Below are positions 13,101-25,600 of a stretch of 64,000 bases of DNA, in pieces. Position 1 is the first letter of the stretch. Each line of letters starts with the position of its first letter. Source of the DNA: Narthecium ossifragum (taxonomy: Eukaryota; Streptophyta; Magnoliopsida; Dioscoreales; Nartheciaceae); assembly GCA_963920575.1 (NCBI GenBank), contig OY986964.1:36694527-36758526 (forward strand), given 5' to 3'. Below the pieces are notes generated by a model that ran no database searches, was not told the origin of the DNA, and worked only from the letters and a program-made list of their open reading frames with translations. The translations under genes were made by a program, and so were the position numbers.

Positions 13101-16100
13101 AGACAATCCACTCTGGTTGGGCAGAACTGCCTTCAATTAACAAAAGAATATGTTGCATATTAAATCCACTTTCTTTTCGATATTACAATTTAGGGCTGTT
13201 TTGTATTTTTGTTACAAAACAGGCCATTAGCATATAATTTTTTTTACTTATATGTCAAAAATCCTGACTTATATCTAAGGACTCTTGACCAAAACGGCTT
13301 GTTTTGTAATGAAAACACAAAGGCCCTAAGTTGTAACTTCAAAAGTAAACTGGATTTAATATGCAAATTTGTGAGGATGCTATATCATTGCCAAAAATAA
13401 GCATCCTAATGTGAGGGGTGACCATTATTGTATTAGGCGTATCAAATGAATTATTTTCTTAAGTCTCACTGTCTTGCACACTAAGACAGTGATTTTAGGC
13501 TTTTCCAATGTCATGTTTTCTTTCTCAATGTTTGTGCCATTCATTTCATCGATATCTTATTGTAATTTGTCTAGAAAGGATCTTAAATCATCCAACACTT
13601 TTATGATCCTTTTTTTTTGGTTCTCTAACTGACAGAGAGGAACATGCTGTGCACTTACAGTCCCCTGCCATTCGATATTGATGCTGCACATTTGGTAATT
13701 CCAAGAGTGATTTCTTGGGACTTCCCATGTCAGCTGTCAGAGATGGTGGAAGAGGAAGTGAACAGTGCAATTTTTAAGGTAGAAGAAAATTTACAGCTCA
13801 AGGAGATAGTAACGCAACAGGAAATTGCTTCAAGAGATGTTATCCACTCTTCAAAGCTGGGCAATAATGTCGTTGATAATGGGAAAAAGGACATCCTCAA
13901 GAGAAATGGCTTCTTGCTTGCGACAAAAGATGAAATGAATGAAGGGCCCTTTGCTGCTTCAACCTCCCCATTAAAGTTTGCTCGACGAAGAGTAAAGCAT
14001 AGACCTGGTATGGTAGTATCTTCCTCATCAGATGATGAGTCATGTGCTAACTTGCCAGAAGATTCTATTTCTCCTGATTCAAATGGCTGTACAACGTCAC
14101 CTGTATCCGCAGTGTGTTTCTTACAGACGAGAGGTGTGCAACATCATTTAGAACTGCCTTCTACTACAATACATGAATTCAAAAGGGATAATCCAGTTGG
14201 AAACCCACTTGAAAGTTCTGAAGCAGCATCTCCTTCACATATCTGTGACACATTGAAGATGGAATTATCTTGTGTTCCAGAATCATCTTTTGCCCCTGGG
14301 TCTGAAACCAACAAGGATGATTGTCAGTCTATCCCAGCGTCTCCTGATCAGTTGTCTCTTAGCTTCGCTGATTTCATTAGGTCATTTCATGACCTTCCAA
14401 ATGCAGATGCTAATGATCTAGATAAGACGATGGTAGAGTCTAATCAACTTTCTGAAACCAATGGTGAAAATTCTTGTGACATAGATGTTGAATCAGTTCA
14501 CGGAAATGAGGAACTCAGAAACGTTCAAAGTGAACATGAACCTCTAGCGAGGGAATATTTATTAATGGATGAGTGCAGCCAGGCCGATTCCACTTGTCGG
14601 CTGTTTCATGGGAAAAACCACAATTGCTCCCTGGAAGTTGACCCTGTGCAGGAGACATGGAGAAAACTCCGGAGCCAACGTGGAGATCTGAAGTCATATA
14701 TAGCCATGAATCAGAAAGATGCTTTGTTGGCTGTGAACTATGCATCTGCACTGACAGATCTAATTTCTGAAATGGACATTATGCGCAGTGGCTGCGAAGC
14801 ATTTTCGACTGTAAGAGCCTATATATACTACTTACGTAAGGAGAAAATGTTATTTTGTACTTCTTAAGAGGATCCTCATAATGGTAAGGATTTTCTGCAG
14901 GACAATATGGAGCCATCAATGACACCCTGTGTTGAACCAGATTCGCTCTCTTGGCATGATGAACAATTTGAGATGGGATCCACATTTGCTCAGCATGGGC
15001 TGTGCTTTTACGCAAATAAATGTGCCACGATGGCAGCCAGTTTGGGTCAAGGCACAGTAGACTTGACACAGGAGATGCTGGGTTCAAGCACTAACACAAT
15101 GGCTCTTGGAAAGCTGCTAGTCTGTCATAATTCATATGCTGAAAAAGTTACTCGAGGAAAGTCAAGCACCTGTGGCATCTCTTTTGACAGGTAGAATTCA
15201 TCAGTTATTCTCTTGTTGTTCTTCATTAGCTGCTAGACTAGAAGTTTTTAAAGCTTGCCTTGACTACCTTGATTTCACCCTTGCCCTTTGTTGGAATATT
15301 ATGGTCATCAGAGCTGGTCAAGTCCCTTTGTTCTACCGTGCATGACAACTCTCTTGGTTTTCATATTTGATGTGGGAGCACTAGTACTTGGATGACATGC
15401 AGATATAGCAGAACAACTGAAAAAAGAAGAAACCAACCCGTCTCTATTTATTTTAGCTTATCTATAGCGATCTTGCTATTGAGTGGATGTGCTTGAAATA
15501 TCTTTGAATTTGTGACAAGTTGGTCTTCCTCTGTTCATTGTTGCTCCTTTATTCTGTCATCCACATGTAGATAATTCGTTTCCAGACTAGCATGCACCAC
15601 GCATAACGTGAAAAATCTCAACTTGAAGGCAGTACATCAGTACATCTTCCCATCTAGTTGGTGTTTGTTAACTGCATCCTTTTTAGCAAGCTGTTTCACA
15701 TCCACGCAGGCATGCTTTTTATATCGAATAACGTCAAAACAGAAATCATGAAAGAGACAGGTAGTAGTAGCATCACGTGCAAATGGAAAATGACTGCAAC
15801 CGCAAAAATTTTCCTTGTGATGACTTTTCTCATGAAAGCCTTTATTTAGCATTTATATTGTTTTTCAAGAGGTACTGTATTGATTTATCCATCCAAGTCT
15901 GGTCTAAATCCTTTGCTCATGTTGCGACTCAAATCATCGAGAATTCCTGGGCTGTCTTCTAAAGCTTGGCCCTCTCTCCACAAGCAAGTTCTGTGAACCT
16001 TGCTTGTATCCATTTTACTAGCTTCTGATATTTGCCCTTTTCTTGATGCTGCTAAAGCTTTTGCTTATCTTTTGGTGGGTGCTATGCAGGGAACTGGTGT

Positions 16101-16461
16101 CCGAGTTGCACAATGCCATGTTTTCTATTGTGCCTTTAAGGTCATCCATGTTGTTGAGAGGTCCAGCATTCTCTGATTACTTGAGCTCTATGAGTCAAAT
16201 CTCAAAATTAGAGTCTCAACGACTTTCTGAGGGCTCAAAGGGCTCAAAAAGAACTCGACGCCGAAGGTGTGTCACACCCCTTCTATATCAATACCTTTAT
16301 CCATGTAGAACCCTAAATAAGTTAGCTAATGTAGTCATTTCCAAAGGGTTATGTTCTCCTCATGGTTTATTTTCCCCCCATACAGGTCAAAATCATTGTT
16401 TTCATCTGAACAGTTGGAATTGTTTGCTCGAAGCTTCCGCTTCAAAGTGGGAGTCTTGTAG
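1153..16461 (+). CDS. ELG1: ATAD5/ELG1-like AAA+ clamp-loader large subunit
   Basis: The family (yeast Elg1, human ATAD5) replaces RFC1 in an RFC-like complex that unloads PCNA from chromatin after replication. Seventeen exons splice in frame to 1205 aa: 1153-1380, 2648-2714, 4247-4395, 5219-5383, 5495-5743, 5869-5963, 7790-7847, 8037-8246, 9435-9494, 10186-10268, 11513-11826, 11916-12007, 12118-12247, 13636-14810, 14901-15190, 16090-16266, 16386-16461. The RFC-type box LWTNKYQP is near residue 325. Walker A GPVGTGKS (about 404-411) is split between exons 8 and 9. Walker B LILFEDVD is near 523-530, sensor 1 LTSN follows, and GDIRK is sensor 2-like. Exon 14 encodes a 392-residue acidic, Ser-rich, probably disordered insert. 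The N-terminus has QSKLPWL, possibly PCNA-binding. The exon 3 acceptor (TTTTCAAG) and the C-terminal exon are the least certain parts. Confidence 0.9.
3255..3480. repeat. Tandem duplication, period 113 bp, in ELG1 intron 2
   Basis: Two adjacent copies start at 3255 and 3368, each opening with TTTTGTAGCACATTAATCAG. They differ at only a few positions, so the duplication is recent relative to the intron. Confidence 0.85.
3817..4170. repeat. Diverged direct repeat of about 160 bp in ELG1 intron 2
   Basis: The segments at about 3817-3985 and 4010-4170 align along their length. They share TACTCTTTCAACTGGTGGAG and a downstream GCCTCCTTTTTGA block. They are more diverged than the 113-bp pair upstream. 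Confidence 0.7.
9641..9667. repeat. (GT)n(GA)n microsatellite in ELG1 intron 9
   Basis: A GT dinucleotide run passes directly into a GA run between exons 9 and 10. It is a probable length-polymorphic marker with no coding effect. Confidence 0.8.
11056..11267. repeat. Tandem duplication, period 106 bp, in ELG1 intron 10
   Basis: Two adjacent copies begin at 11056 and 11162 with CAAATTTTTCTTCCAAA and end with GTGAACTGCACAG. Only a handful of substitutions separate them. The repeated unit stays open across the junction, which produces spurious ORFs. Confidence 0.88.
12640..12975. repeat. Diverged tandem duplication of about 165 bp in ELG1 intron 13
   Basis: Two copies share the landmarks GGAGAACAGG, TTGAGAACAGGACATTCT, CAGACCTAATAAAACTAAAA and a terminal GAGGAGA block. 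The copies are near 12640-12810 and 12815-12975. Confidence 0.7.
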
Positions 16462-17348
16462 GTATCTTCATCCCGAATTATTCATGGCGTTCTAACATTC
16501 TTGAATTAGAGGAATTGCTTCAGCAAGCAGGCTGATTCTAGATTGACTAATTAACTTGGATAGTTGTGGAAGTCAGCAAGAAGCCCAGACCGAGATGCAA
16601 AATGTTGGCTTCAAAACAAATTATGCGATCTTTATTTAAGATAGTATTCTTTCAAAGAGCGAGAGCCGTGTATTTGAATCCCTTCAAATCCACTGACCTC
16701 TTGAGGAGAGGGTGGCATCATTGACCACCACACTGTGTTAGTCCACATCAATCTGTATTAGAGTTATTTAAGGTTAATCATTGTTACTTGGAGAGAGAGA
16801 GAGAGAGTCCGCTGCCTTGTACAAAAAGATTGCGGGCAGCTAATTTCCTTCACTTTTTTTTGACATGTAAATAAAAGCTATGCTCTTGGAAGTTAAGTTT
16901 ATTTAGGCGAGTCCACAAATTGAATGACCGAAGAATGTGAACAACTCAATGTACACATATAGACCAGCTAATTTCCTTCACTTTTTTTTTTGACATGTAA
17001 ATAAAAGTCATGCTCTTGGAAAGGCGAGTCCACAAACTGAATGACCGAAGAATGTGTGAACAACTCAATGTACACATAGACCAGCTAAGCCAGGTAAAGG
17101 GCTCACCTTTTTTTATTAGTTCAGCCCGAGCTAGTATTACATCACCCTAATATATGATTCAAAGTATCACGTCCATCCTCATGAGACCACCACAATGAGC
17201 TTACCTAATCCAAAGGAAATGTACACATAATATAAAAGGTGAACATATTAAAAGGATCTCTTTTGCCTAGAATTTTAGCCGTAAGAGTGCACTTGTTAAA
17301 GGCTTGAAAGGTTACAACCGTACAAAACACATGCAACCACAGAATAAT
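16462..17348. other. ELG1 3' flank with a tandem duplication of about 120 bp
   Basis: No gene is seen. The segment holds the ELG1 3' UTR and flank, a short GA microsatellite near 16792-16807, and two tandem copies of about 120 bp (about 16839-16965 and 16970-17090). Both copies contain GACATGTAAATAAAAG and GAATGACCGAAGAATGTG. Each therefore carries an AATAAA poly(A)-type signal. The second copy lacks about 15 bp present in the first. Confidence 0.75.
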
Positions 17349-17357
17349 TTGAAATTT
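17349..17357. repeat. Target-site duplication, left copy (TTGAAATTT)
   Basis: Nine bases identical to 18781-18789 directly abut the tip of the left TIR of the Pack-MULE. Nine base pairs is the characteristic target duplication length of Mutator-like elements. Confidence 0.92.
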
Positions 17358-18780
17358 GGGCTTTTTACATATCTATCTTTCAAAAGTTTTTAAATATCAC
17401 AATTACCCTTATATTTTTTCGGCTTACTAAAATATCCTTCAAATTTTGAACAATCCGTAAACCTACCCCTCGGGTTACTTACCGGTGAATCTTCATGGAA
17501 TATTTCTAACGCCGTTAACGGCCCAATGTAAAAAGACCTCCTCGCCCTCTTCTTCATCTCCTACGTCGCCGTCTTCCTCCTCGTCTGGTCCCTCGTCTTC
17601 CCCTCCCTCTCCGACCTCCTCCTCCTCCTCCTCCTCCCCACCTTCTCCCCTCTCCTCCACCATCCCCTTCCCGTCCAGATCACTCCTGTGGAGGAACCCC
17701 AATTAGCGTCTAAATCCCCTCCTCTCCCTGGCCGCACCCGCAACCTCAGCCTCGTCGTCTCCGGCCTTGACTTCTCGAATGACAACCTCGACCTTAATGC
17801 GTCTAAATCCCCTCCTCTCCCTGTTACGCTGGTGGGGCGCCCGCGCGCTGCCCATCCTGAGAAGAACGCGGGGATCTCGACGGTGAGGGAGGGGGAGCTC
17901 TTGCTACTGGACTCCAACCAGCTCTCCGGCTCTATCACTCCGGAGCTCGCCCAAGCCGCCAAGCTCCGCCAGCTCCACCTCTTCGACAACCGCCTCTCTG
18001 GCCCCCTCCCACCAGAGCTCAGCAATGCGTCGTTTTTAGAGTCTCTCCGCGCCGGTGGCAATCACGACCTCTCCGGCCCCACCCCGGAGGCCTTTGGCTC
18101 CCTCGCCAACCTCTCTGTTCTTGGCCTTTCGGACACCAAGATCTCCGGGGCCATCCCTCCTTCGTTGGGCTCGCTCCCCTTTGAGTGGTCGGTGGCCGGC
18201 ATGCTCCCGTCGCTGCTAGCCAACGTCCACCGCATCTACGACTGGACCGCCGACATCCTCGTCGCCGTATGATGCAACCTTCTCCTTCAGAGGCCCAGGT
18301 TGGTGTTCGGCATCAACCCAACGTGCAGCTTGGTGTTCGGCATTGACCCCGGCTGCCTCTCGCCGGGGTTGCCGGCGGACCTCCCCCCAACCCCCGGCGG
18401 GTGCTCCCTCTCTCTCTCCGTCTCTCTCTCTCTTCCTACGTCAACAAACCAAGGAAAATAGTAATAGCCGATCAAAATTGCCTACGTCAGCAAATCGGTC
18501 AAAATTGCCTACGTCAGCAAATCAAGGAATCTCCTACATCAGCAAATCAGCAGTCAAAATACACAGGTCAAAATTGATGAAAACACAAGTAAGCGAAATG
18601 GGCAATTAAGTAATTTACATGCCCCGGTTAGTGATTAAATCATGGTTAAGTTAGATGGATAGACGGAGGGGTAGGTTTACGGATTTTTCAAAATTTCAAG
18701 GGTATTTTAGTAAACTGAAAAAAATATAGGGGTAATTATGATATTTAGAAACTTTTGAAGGATAGATATGTAAAAAGCCC
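17358..18780. mobile_element. Pack-MULE carrying LRR-receptor and cytochrome P450 fragments
   Basis: The element is 1423 bp. Left TIR 17358-17471 and right TIR 18667-18780 are each about 114 bp, inverted and about 90% alike by eye, both starting GGGCTTTTTACATATCTATC. They are flanked by exact 9-bp repeats (TTGAAATTT). The interior, about 17525-18420, is strongly GC- and CT-rich, unlike the AT-rich flanks. It contains no transposase but does contain host-gene pieces: leucine-rich repeats of a receptor kinase and a P450 N-terminal segment. This satisfies the definition of a Pack-MULE, a non-autonomous Mutator-like element with captured gene fragments. It sits between the convergent 3' ends of ELG1 and RUG3. 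The few TIR mismatches imply fairly recent insertion. Confidence 0.93.
17532..18272 (+). pseudogene. Chimeric ORF inside Pack-MULE: LRR receptor fragment fused to P450 fragment
   Basis: The frame is open for 246 codons from just after a TAA at 17529-17531 to TGA at 18270-18272. It begins with a Leu-rich hydrophobic run, then unassigned Pro/Ser sequence. Three to four plant-type LRRs follow (17905-18170; for example LLDSNQLSGSITPEL, RLSGPLPPELSN, TKISGAIPPSLGSLP), resembling the RGI/RCH group of subfamily XI receptor kinases. The frame then continues without a break into WSVAGMLPSLLANVHRIYDW, a CYP86/CYP94-like P450 N-terminal segment. Downstream, out of frame, GCLSPGLPADLPP extends the P450 similarity to about 18390. 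No in-frame ATG was found in the open part, so translation is doubtful. Listed as pseudogene because both donors are truncated. Confidence 0.75.
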
Positions 18781-18789
18781 TTGAAATTT
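18781..18789. repeat. Target-site duplication, right copy (TTGAAATTT)
   Basis: Nine bases directly follow the right TIR of the Pack-MULE and are identical to 17349-17357. Confidence 0.92.
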
Positions 18790-18814
18790 TCAATGGCAAA
18801 GGCTAGCAATTTAG

Positions 18815-19150
18815 ACCTGATCATGGGCTAAGAGGCCTGAAAAACCTAGCCCGTCCAATCAGTTTTTGTCCATTGGGTCGGGCTTGGGATTCATCATGTA
18901 ATGGTCCAGGCCCGGCCCGGCCTGCAAAAAATGGGTTGCATCATTAACAGTATTTTATAGGCTGGGTGGGCTTGCTCACATAAATGGGCTTGAAACACCG
19001 GGCTGTGCCGGGCTTGGGCATGGTGCTATACAATTACTTACATCTAAATTGGCCGGGCGAGCCGGGTAAATAAGGTGGGCTGGGTCCAGATAAGAAGAAC
19101 CTGGTCCGGCCCTTTTTAGGCCCTCGCGGGTTGGAAGGCCGGGCCAGACT
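18815..19150. repeat. GGCCCGG/GGGCTTGG-rich repeat
   Basis: The stretch is dense in GGGCTTGGG, GCCCGGCC and GCCGGGC words in both orientations. It resembles the simple GC-word repeats found in many plant intergenic regions. No inverted termini or target duplication could be found. Bases 19151-19670 beyond it are the 3' UTR and flank of the RUG3-like gene and show nothing else. Confidence 0.6.
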
Positions 19151-19670
19151 GTGTGGGTACACGCAATCCTTCATTCAACTAATCCACTAAACATGGCGGA
19201 AGTATGAAGCCTGTGAACTATAGACATGATGCCAAACATTATTGTGAAAGAAACCACTGGGAAACCAAGATATATAAACTGTAGAAAATATTGCTCGATA
19301 ATTGAAAGCGAATACTCGATTCTACAATGACAGATTTCCCCTCCCATAAAACTTTAAAAGCATGCAGTAATTATCTACAGTAATTGTGCACATGAAAACA
19401 CAAAGCTGCTTTATTTCCAACAGTATAAATCGATTTACATGAGAATGTTTGTGCTTTCTTTGTATACCCAGTTACATACTTTGAGCAGGATCTCTCAAGC
19501 AGTGTACATCTGTATAACATTCATTGTTGTAACCTCGAGAGCTTCTAATATCCATAAATAAGGTGATGGACTCTATCGCACAGCAAAAAAAATATGTAAA
19601 CACTGATAAAACCAGGACTGGACATATTTTCCTGAGGTAAATGTATGAGATATACTTCAACGATGTGATC

Positions 19671-22600
19671 TTATTCTCCAAAAGCTTGGGTATACTCAAA
19701 TATGCCACCAGTGTGATTGAACCCGCATGATACTTGCAGTGCCTTTATATTCCGACCAAGGTTCACCATTATCGGTATCGAGTAATCAACATCACTTCCA
19801 TGCCCCTGCATATCAATCATTGTTGAGGAAGCAGCCATAAGTGATCAAATAGCCATAAGCTCATAGTTCAAAACAGACATGGATTAGAGTTGAGTGGTAA
19901 GATGGAGAAGAGGCCATAGAACGTTTTAGATTTTGAAAGTTACCATTCCCAACTAACCAACCTTTCATCTGACTTTGTCCAACTAGCCGGGTTAGCAGAA
20001 GTAAGATCATAATATTAGTGAGAATTCACGATTTGAGATTGTGTTTTCACACATCTCAGGCACGCAGTAAGAGTCATCCATATGTGACTTTAAACTTTTT
20101 GTGCATGTAATATCATAACAGATCATTCCCAGAGTAGAGATTCTGAAGCTAACCAATTGTCCCCCAGCAGAATGGCCATCATCAAAAAATGTTCCACTAG
20201 CTCCACCCCAGCCCCATGTAAAGAGATTGCCACCTGAGTAGAACCACCCCAAGATAGTAATTTATTGTAAAAGAAACAAGATCATACATCTTAAGATATC
20301 AGCAACAGTTTCTTAACAAAAATTAAACTGAAGAGATGGATGTAAAAACACAAATCACATAGGTCCGATTATTTACTAGAATCCTTACATAACCATCTAG
20401 ATCAATACATGACAAAAATTGGATAGCTTAGGACTTCCTCTTAATGTACTTGTAAAAACAAACGTCATATAATGAACAAGCCAGCCACAAGAATGCACGA
20501 GGTCCATTTCATTAGCTTAGGGTATAACTTGAGCTCGGCACATGATATTGTATGACTGAGAGAGCACAAAAGAGGAAAATCGAGAGGTGCCATTTAGAGA
20601 TAGATTTGACATCTTCATTTTATTTGCATGGAAAAAAGGCGAATGGAAATGAAATGCAGGTAGTGACCATCAAGCCATGTAATATCAATGCAAATGCTAA
20701 GCTTGAAAAATTAGCATCGATGAACTTTAAGGCGAAACTCTGTGTAAGAGCTACTAAAGAGAAATGTATTACCAGAAATTGCAGCTGTATGCTTCCAACC
20801 ACAAGAGACCTGCAATATACCCAGTACTATAAGTATGAACAAAGTACCAGCAATGGCAATGGAATTGTCTAATATGGTTTGCGTAACAAATAATTGTGTG
20901 ACCCAAGTTGAATATACATAATTTCTTTTGTCATATATTCTTGATACAGATTTGTGTCTAAAGCATCCAACATGAATAAAGAAAAGCATACCTCAGAGAC
21001 GGGAGATTTTAGATAAGTGCTTTCTATACTTTCCGGAGTCCAGACCACATTTGTGGAACTGAAATAAGTAAAAGAAAAAAAATTAGCTACACTTTACAAG
21101 CATCTCCAAAATGGAATCTCAGATATGAGTACAAGATACCCAAGACCAAGACAGCCATTCTCGTTTGAACCCCATGAATACAGTTCTCCTCCAACTGCAA
21201 AAGGTAACATTCAGGTTAATCTTTGCCTTCTACTTGTACAAATACAAAAACTCCTAAGACAAGTAGAGGGTATAAGCATTCCATCACAAAGAAAAGTAGA
21301 AGACATTAACTACAAAGCTACATGAGGTTCAACACACTCTCTCTATATAGAGTATCTAAAACCTTTGTGCATGCTTAATCATTCCCTTGTAAGCGAGTAT
21401 GATGACAAATGTGATTTTCTACAGTACTCTATCCATGAGAGATCTGCAAATGTAGGCAGCGGAAAGGGTACTAGCATGATGATCCATGTTGTAAGTTTTG
21501 TGTGTATAAATTGCTGTATCAAGAAAACTATATCTATATAGAAACTTGAAATGTAACAATTCATATTTGAACTGGTTACAGAAGTCTGCTATTACATAGA
21601 CATTGTGTTCCAAATAGATCTCAGCATCTAAAGAGCTAATAGGATCAATAGTCAGTAATAGGTAAGCCTACCAAAGAACTTGGAAATAAGAGAGCTGAAC
21701 TTTAGTTTTTACATTATATCAACAAACTCTAATAGTATTAAAATTAAAAATCATTTTTCGTAGAAGATATTACCTGTTACAACGCAAGTATGGTAACCTC
21801 CACAAGCAACTTCCTCCGAAAATGGAAGTTCTTGAACAGTGGATGGTGTTGATGCATTCTTTGCATCCCGGAAGCCCTAGAATATCACAACAAAAGGAAA
21901 GATCAAATAAGGACATAGTAAAACTTGAAGGATCCCTGATATGGACAGCATAAGGATGTTTGCTGCTGGAGCTAATACCACTTTATTAGTTGTTCTTTCC
22001 CCAAATATGTAAACAGAGCCATGATCTGCAAAGTGTCGTTTTGTGGAAGTTGTAAGCAAAAATCAAACCTAACAAAGGTGACAACTTGTTATAGTTGATA
22101 TTACCATCAATGCAGGCTGAATGCAGCATTCCTGCAGCAATTCTCTTAACCTACAAGGCACGGTTTACTCATATGCAATCATTGATATGCCATTTGACAC
22201 AGATCGCTCTATCAGATATTACAACAATAAAATGCAATAAAAGCACAAAGTACCTTAACACCCTCAAGATTCTTGATTAGTCTTGGGGTATATTCACTGC
22301 ATAAATGGATCTTTAAGAATCATTCTGTATGATAAGAAAGAACGTCATTGCTAATTAAGTTAATGACTTGTATCTAATGTGCAAAAAAATATTAGACTCT
22401 ACTCATTTGATGACTGAAACCATTTTAATAGCATCTACTGTCTAGGAAGCCATATGAGCTTGCATAACCATGCTAGATGGTACCTAGTAAAATCTGCAGA
22501 AGCTCGTCTTACCGAACAGATGGCAACCTTTATAATTATCGACTTCACAAACACTAGATATAAACCATAATCATAGGGAAAAATCTTTTCATGCTAATAC

Positions 22601-25600
22601 TTCATCCAAGATCCAGAACATAAGAATGCAAACGGAAACAATGGAGACAACTTTATGTCCCATATCCTTTCAAATTCTCATAATTGAAAAATACATTGGG
22701 ATTATGTCAGATGCACTGATTTGCTATAAATTGGGTAGAGCAAATAATCATGGTCCTTACTCTGGTGATTTAACTACAAAGGCATCTGCCTATAAACCAG
22801 AAAATGACTGAAATTACATAACATTGAGATCTATTAGAATATCACATTGGATGTTATAAACAACTTAATCTGTAAAACTTTGGCAATCAGGTATACACGA
22901 CCCAGAAATTTTCATTTCTCTTTTAAAGATGTTTCTGCTTGTTGCCATCATATTCGAGAAGTTCTCTTTTTTCCCTTTTTTTAAAGAAAACAAGCCAAAA
23001 GGCTGGTCGTAACTCAGATCAGAATGAAAAAGCATGGCGAGCATCTATTAAATTGCGAATGACAATATTGATACTAGTACTTTAATGATTTAATCCTTAA
23101 CCAACCTTGAGCTCATGGAGAATCCCAAAATGCTGGACTGATGTCCATGACCAAGTCTTCCAGAGTCACCAGCACCCCAACTCAAGACATCACCTTCAAC
23201 TAGGAACGAAACAAATAGGGTAAAGAATATTGAAATCCATTGAATTCTATATACGAAAATTGACCAAGAGCGACGCTTTCAGAAATTCCTTTTCTTTCTA
23301 TCACCTGTCATGGCAATTGAGTGCTCTGAACCCAATGCAACCATATTAATGCTGATGCCATCCAGGAAATCAACCCTAGTGGGTGTAGAAACTATACTCC
23401 CTGCCCCTGAAGTCCCATGTAAACAAAACTACTTGGTCAGGCCACACAATCATTCTAATGTCTCTTATAGACAAGTACGTTTTAAAAAGGGAAAAAAAAA
23501 AAGTTAAAAAACAGGCACTACTAAAAAACAGCATAAATGGATTTCCAATCTTTTCCCATCGTATTAGTATGTTTTCAATCAAACTAAATCATTCTGCAAG
23601 AGGATGATAACAACCGGGACTAAAATGCAATTAAAAATGAACACAAGTAGACCAATATGTCTTGTGGTTGTACACAGCGCAACGAACAATAAAGATTCTA
23701 ATTAATTCTACCGTACAGTATGTGAACAGTGAAAATTGAAGCTAGCTCATAAAACTTAAAAGAAGAACATCACTCAGCAATACCAAATGCTTAATTGAAG
23801 GTAAACTAGCATTACTTTTTCCAAGGCCAAGCTGCCCACTAGAGTTCTTGCCCCAAGTAAAGAGTTTGCCGTTCTCTGTAAGAGGTAAACATACGTCAAC
23901 ACTATAGCTCTAATAACAACATCCGCTGTAAAAAAGAAACAGATTAAACTGTAAATCGAGACATGGATATACAACTCAGGGATTTGATAAGTGGATATTC
24001 AAATGAAATTACCAGAAATTTAAATAAATTACAAAAAGAGAGATTTACTTAGCTACAAAATGTCTCACTAAGTTTGCAGGAACTCACTTCTAAGCACTTA
24101 GAAATTTCCAACTACGTTTGTAATTATTTAAGGATAGATTTCACACATGTAGCGTTCTTATACCGAACTTATCTTGGACTAGACAGCAAAGCTACACAAA
24201 ATACATACCCTGGTGCAACAGGAGAGTGGAGTGTGTAACTACACAACATACCAAGATACGGCGCACTTACGACAAAATACAGAGTTGCAGGGGCTCTTCC
24301 GACCGGCTATACTTGAAGCTCATCATGCCATTGGAAGGTGCTGTGCAGAGCAATGACGGAGCTCAGGAGAGGTTTGGAGGTGAAGCTAGCGGCGGATGGG
24401 TGCGCAAGTTTCATGTATGACGAATGGGGTCCCGAGGAGCCTCTAGCTCGGCGGCCTTGCCCTGTTCTGATGAGCAGACCGTTGGAGGATTTGCTCGTAA
24501 AGGATCTGATGATCCATGGGCGCTGGGATGAACTCAAGGTAAGCAAGTTGATGAGTCCAAATCTAGCCAATCATGTCTTGGCGTGATTGGTGGCAAAAGG
24601 AGGAGAGCGATGGAATTGGATATACTCTACTTCGGGTAGAATCACATCCAAATATGCCTATCTTTTTCTTATGGAATCCTCATTCCATCGTGCTGCCTCT
24701 GCTTCCTTGTTTCCTAAAGAGGTCTGGTTGAACCTCTTGCGGGCACCGGCCATGCCGAAGATCCGTTTCTTTCTTTGGATACTCCTACATGGTAGGCTAG
24801 CATCGTTAAATGCTCTGTAGCAAATCGGTTTGGTGTCATGCTGAGCTTGTCCAAGATGCCATGCAGGGACCGTCCAACACATATTCTTTGATTGTTCATT
24901 TGTGAGATCGGTATGGGAGGAGGTCTATCCAGGAACAGGGATGATGCACTGGGATCGGATGGTGGCGATCATAACTACCTCAAGCTCTGCGAATGGGCAG
25001 ATGTGGAGAAAGAAATCCCTTTTATGCTTCCCCATGTGGCACCTATGGTTAGCCAGAAACAATATGGTTTTTAATGAGGAATGGCGGCACATTCTTGCAG
25101 TTTTGACAAGGATAAAGCGTTCGGTGGAGGAATTTTGGAGGGTGTGGAGGCCGGAGGGAGAGCCCACTGGGCATCACCGCCCAAACAATTTCTATCATGC
25201 TATCACAGATGCTGCAGTGGGAGGGAACAAAGCTGGAATGGGGGTTATGCTCTTTAAATAAAATGGAGGAGCGTGGGCGGCTTAGCCAACCCGTGAATCC
25301 GAATTGCCACCCCTAATATGCTATCTCGGAGGGGATGCTTGTGGTAGAAACATAAAAGGCAGAATTAATAGCAATTTGCCGGGCGATGAAATTGGCAAAA
25401 ACTTTTGGTGATACAAAGGGTGTGGCTGGAGTCAGACTCCAAATTTTTGGTTGGATGTTTGAACGGTTCTTTGTTTCTTCCGTTGGTAAAGCTTCTCCGG
25501 GATACTTGTAGATTGCNNNNNNNNNNNNNNNNNNNNNNNNNNNNNNNNNNNNNNNNNNNNNNNNNNNNNNNNNNNNNNNNNNNNNNNNNNNNNNNNNNNN

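Noticed and set aside
16441..16500. Alternative C-terminus of ELG1 through the donor-like GTAGGTATC at 16458
   Set aside because: A donor there would skip the TAG, but no downstream exon with family-like sequence was found before the Pack-MULE, so the TAG at 16459-16461 is taken as the stop.
17561..18061. 166-codon minus-strand frame inside the Pack-MULE
   Set aside because: Arg/Ser-rich antisense shadow of the LRR fragment; GC-rich DNA keeps many frames open.
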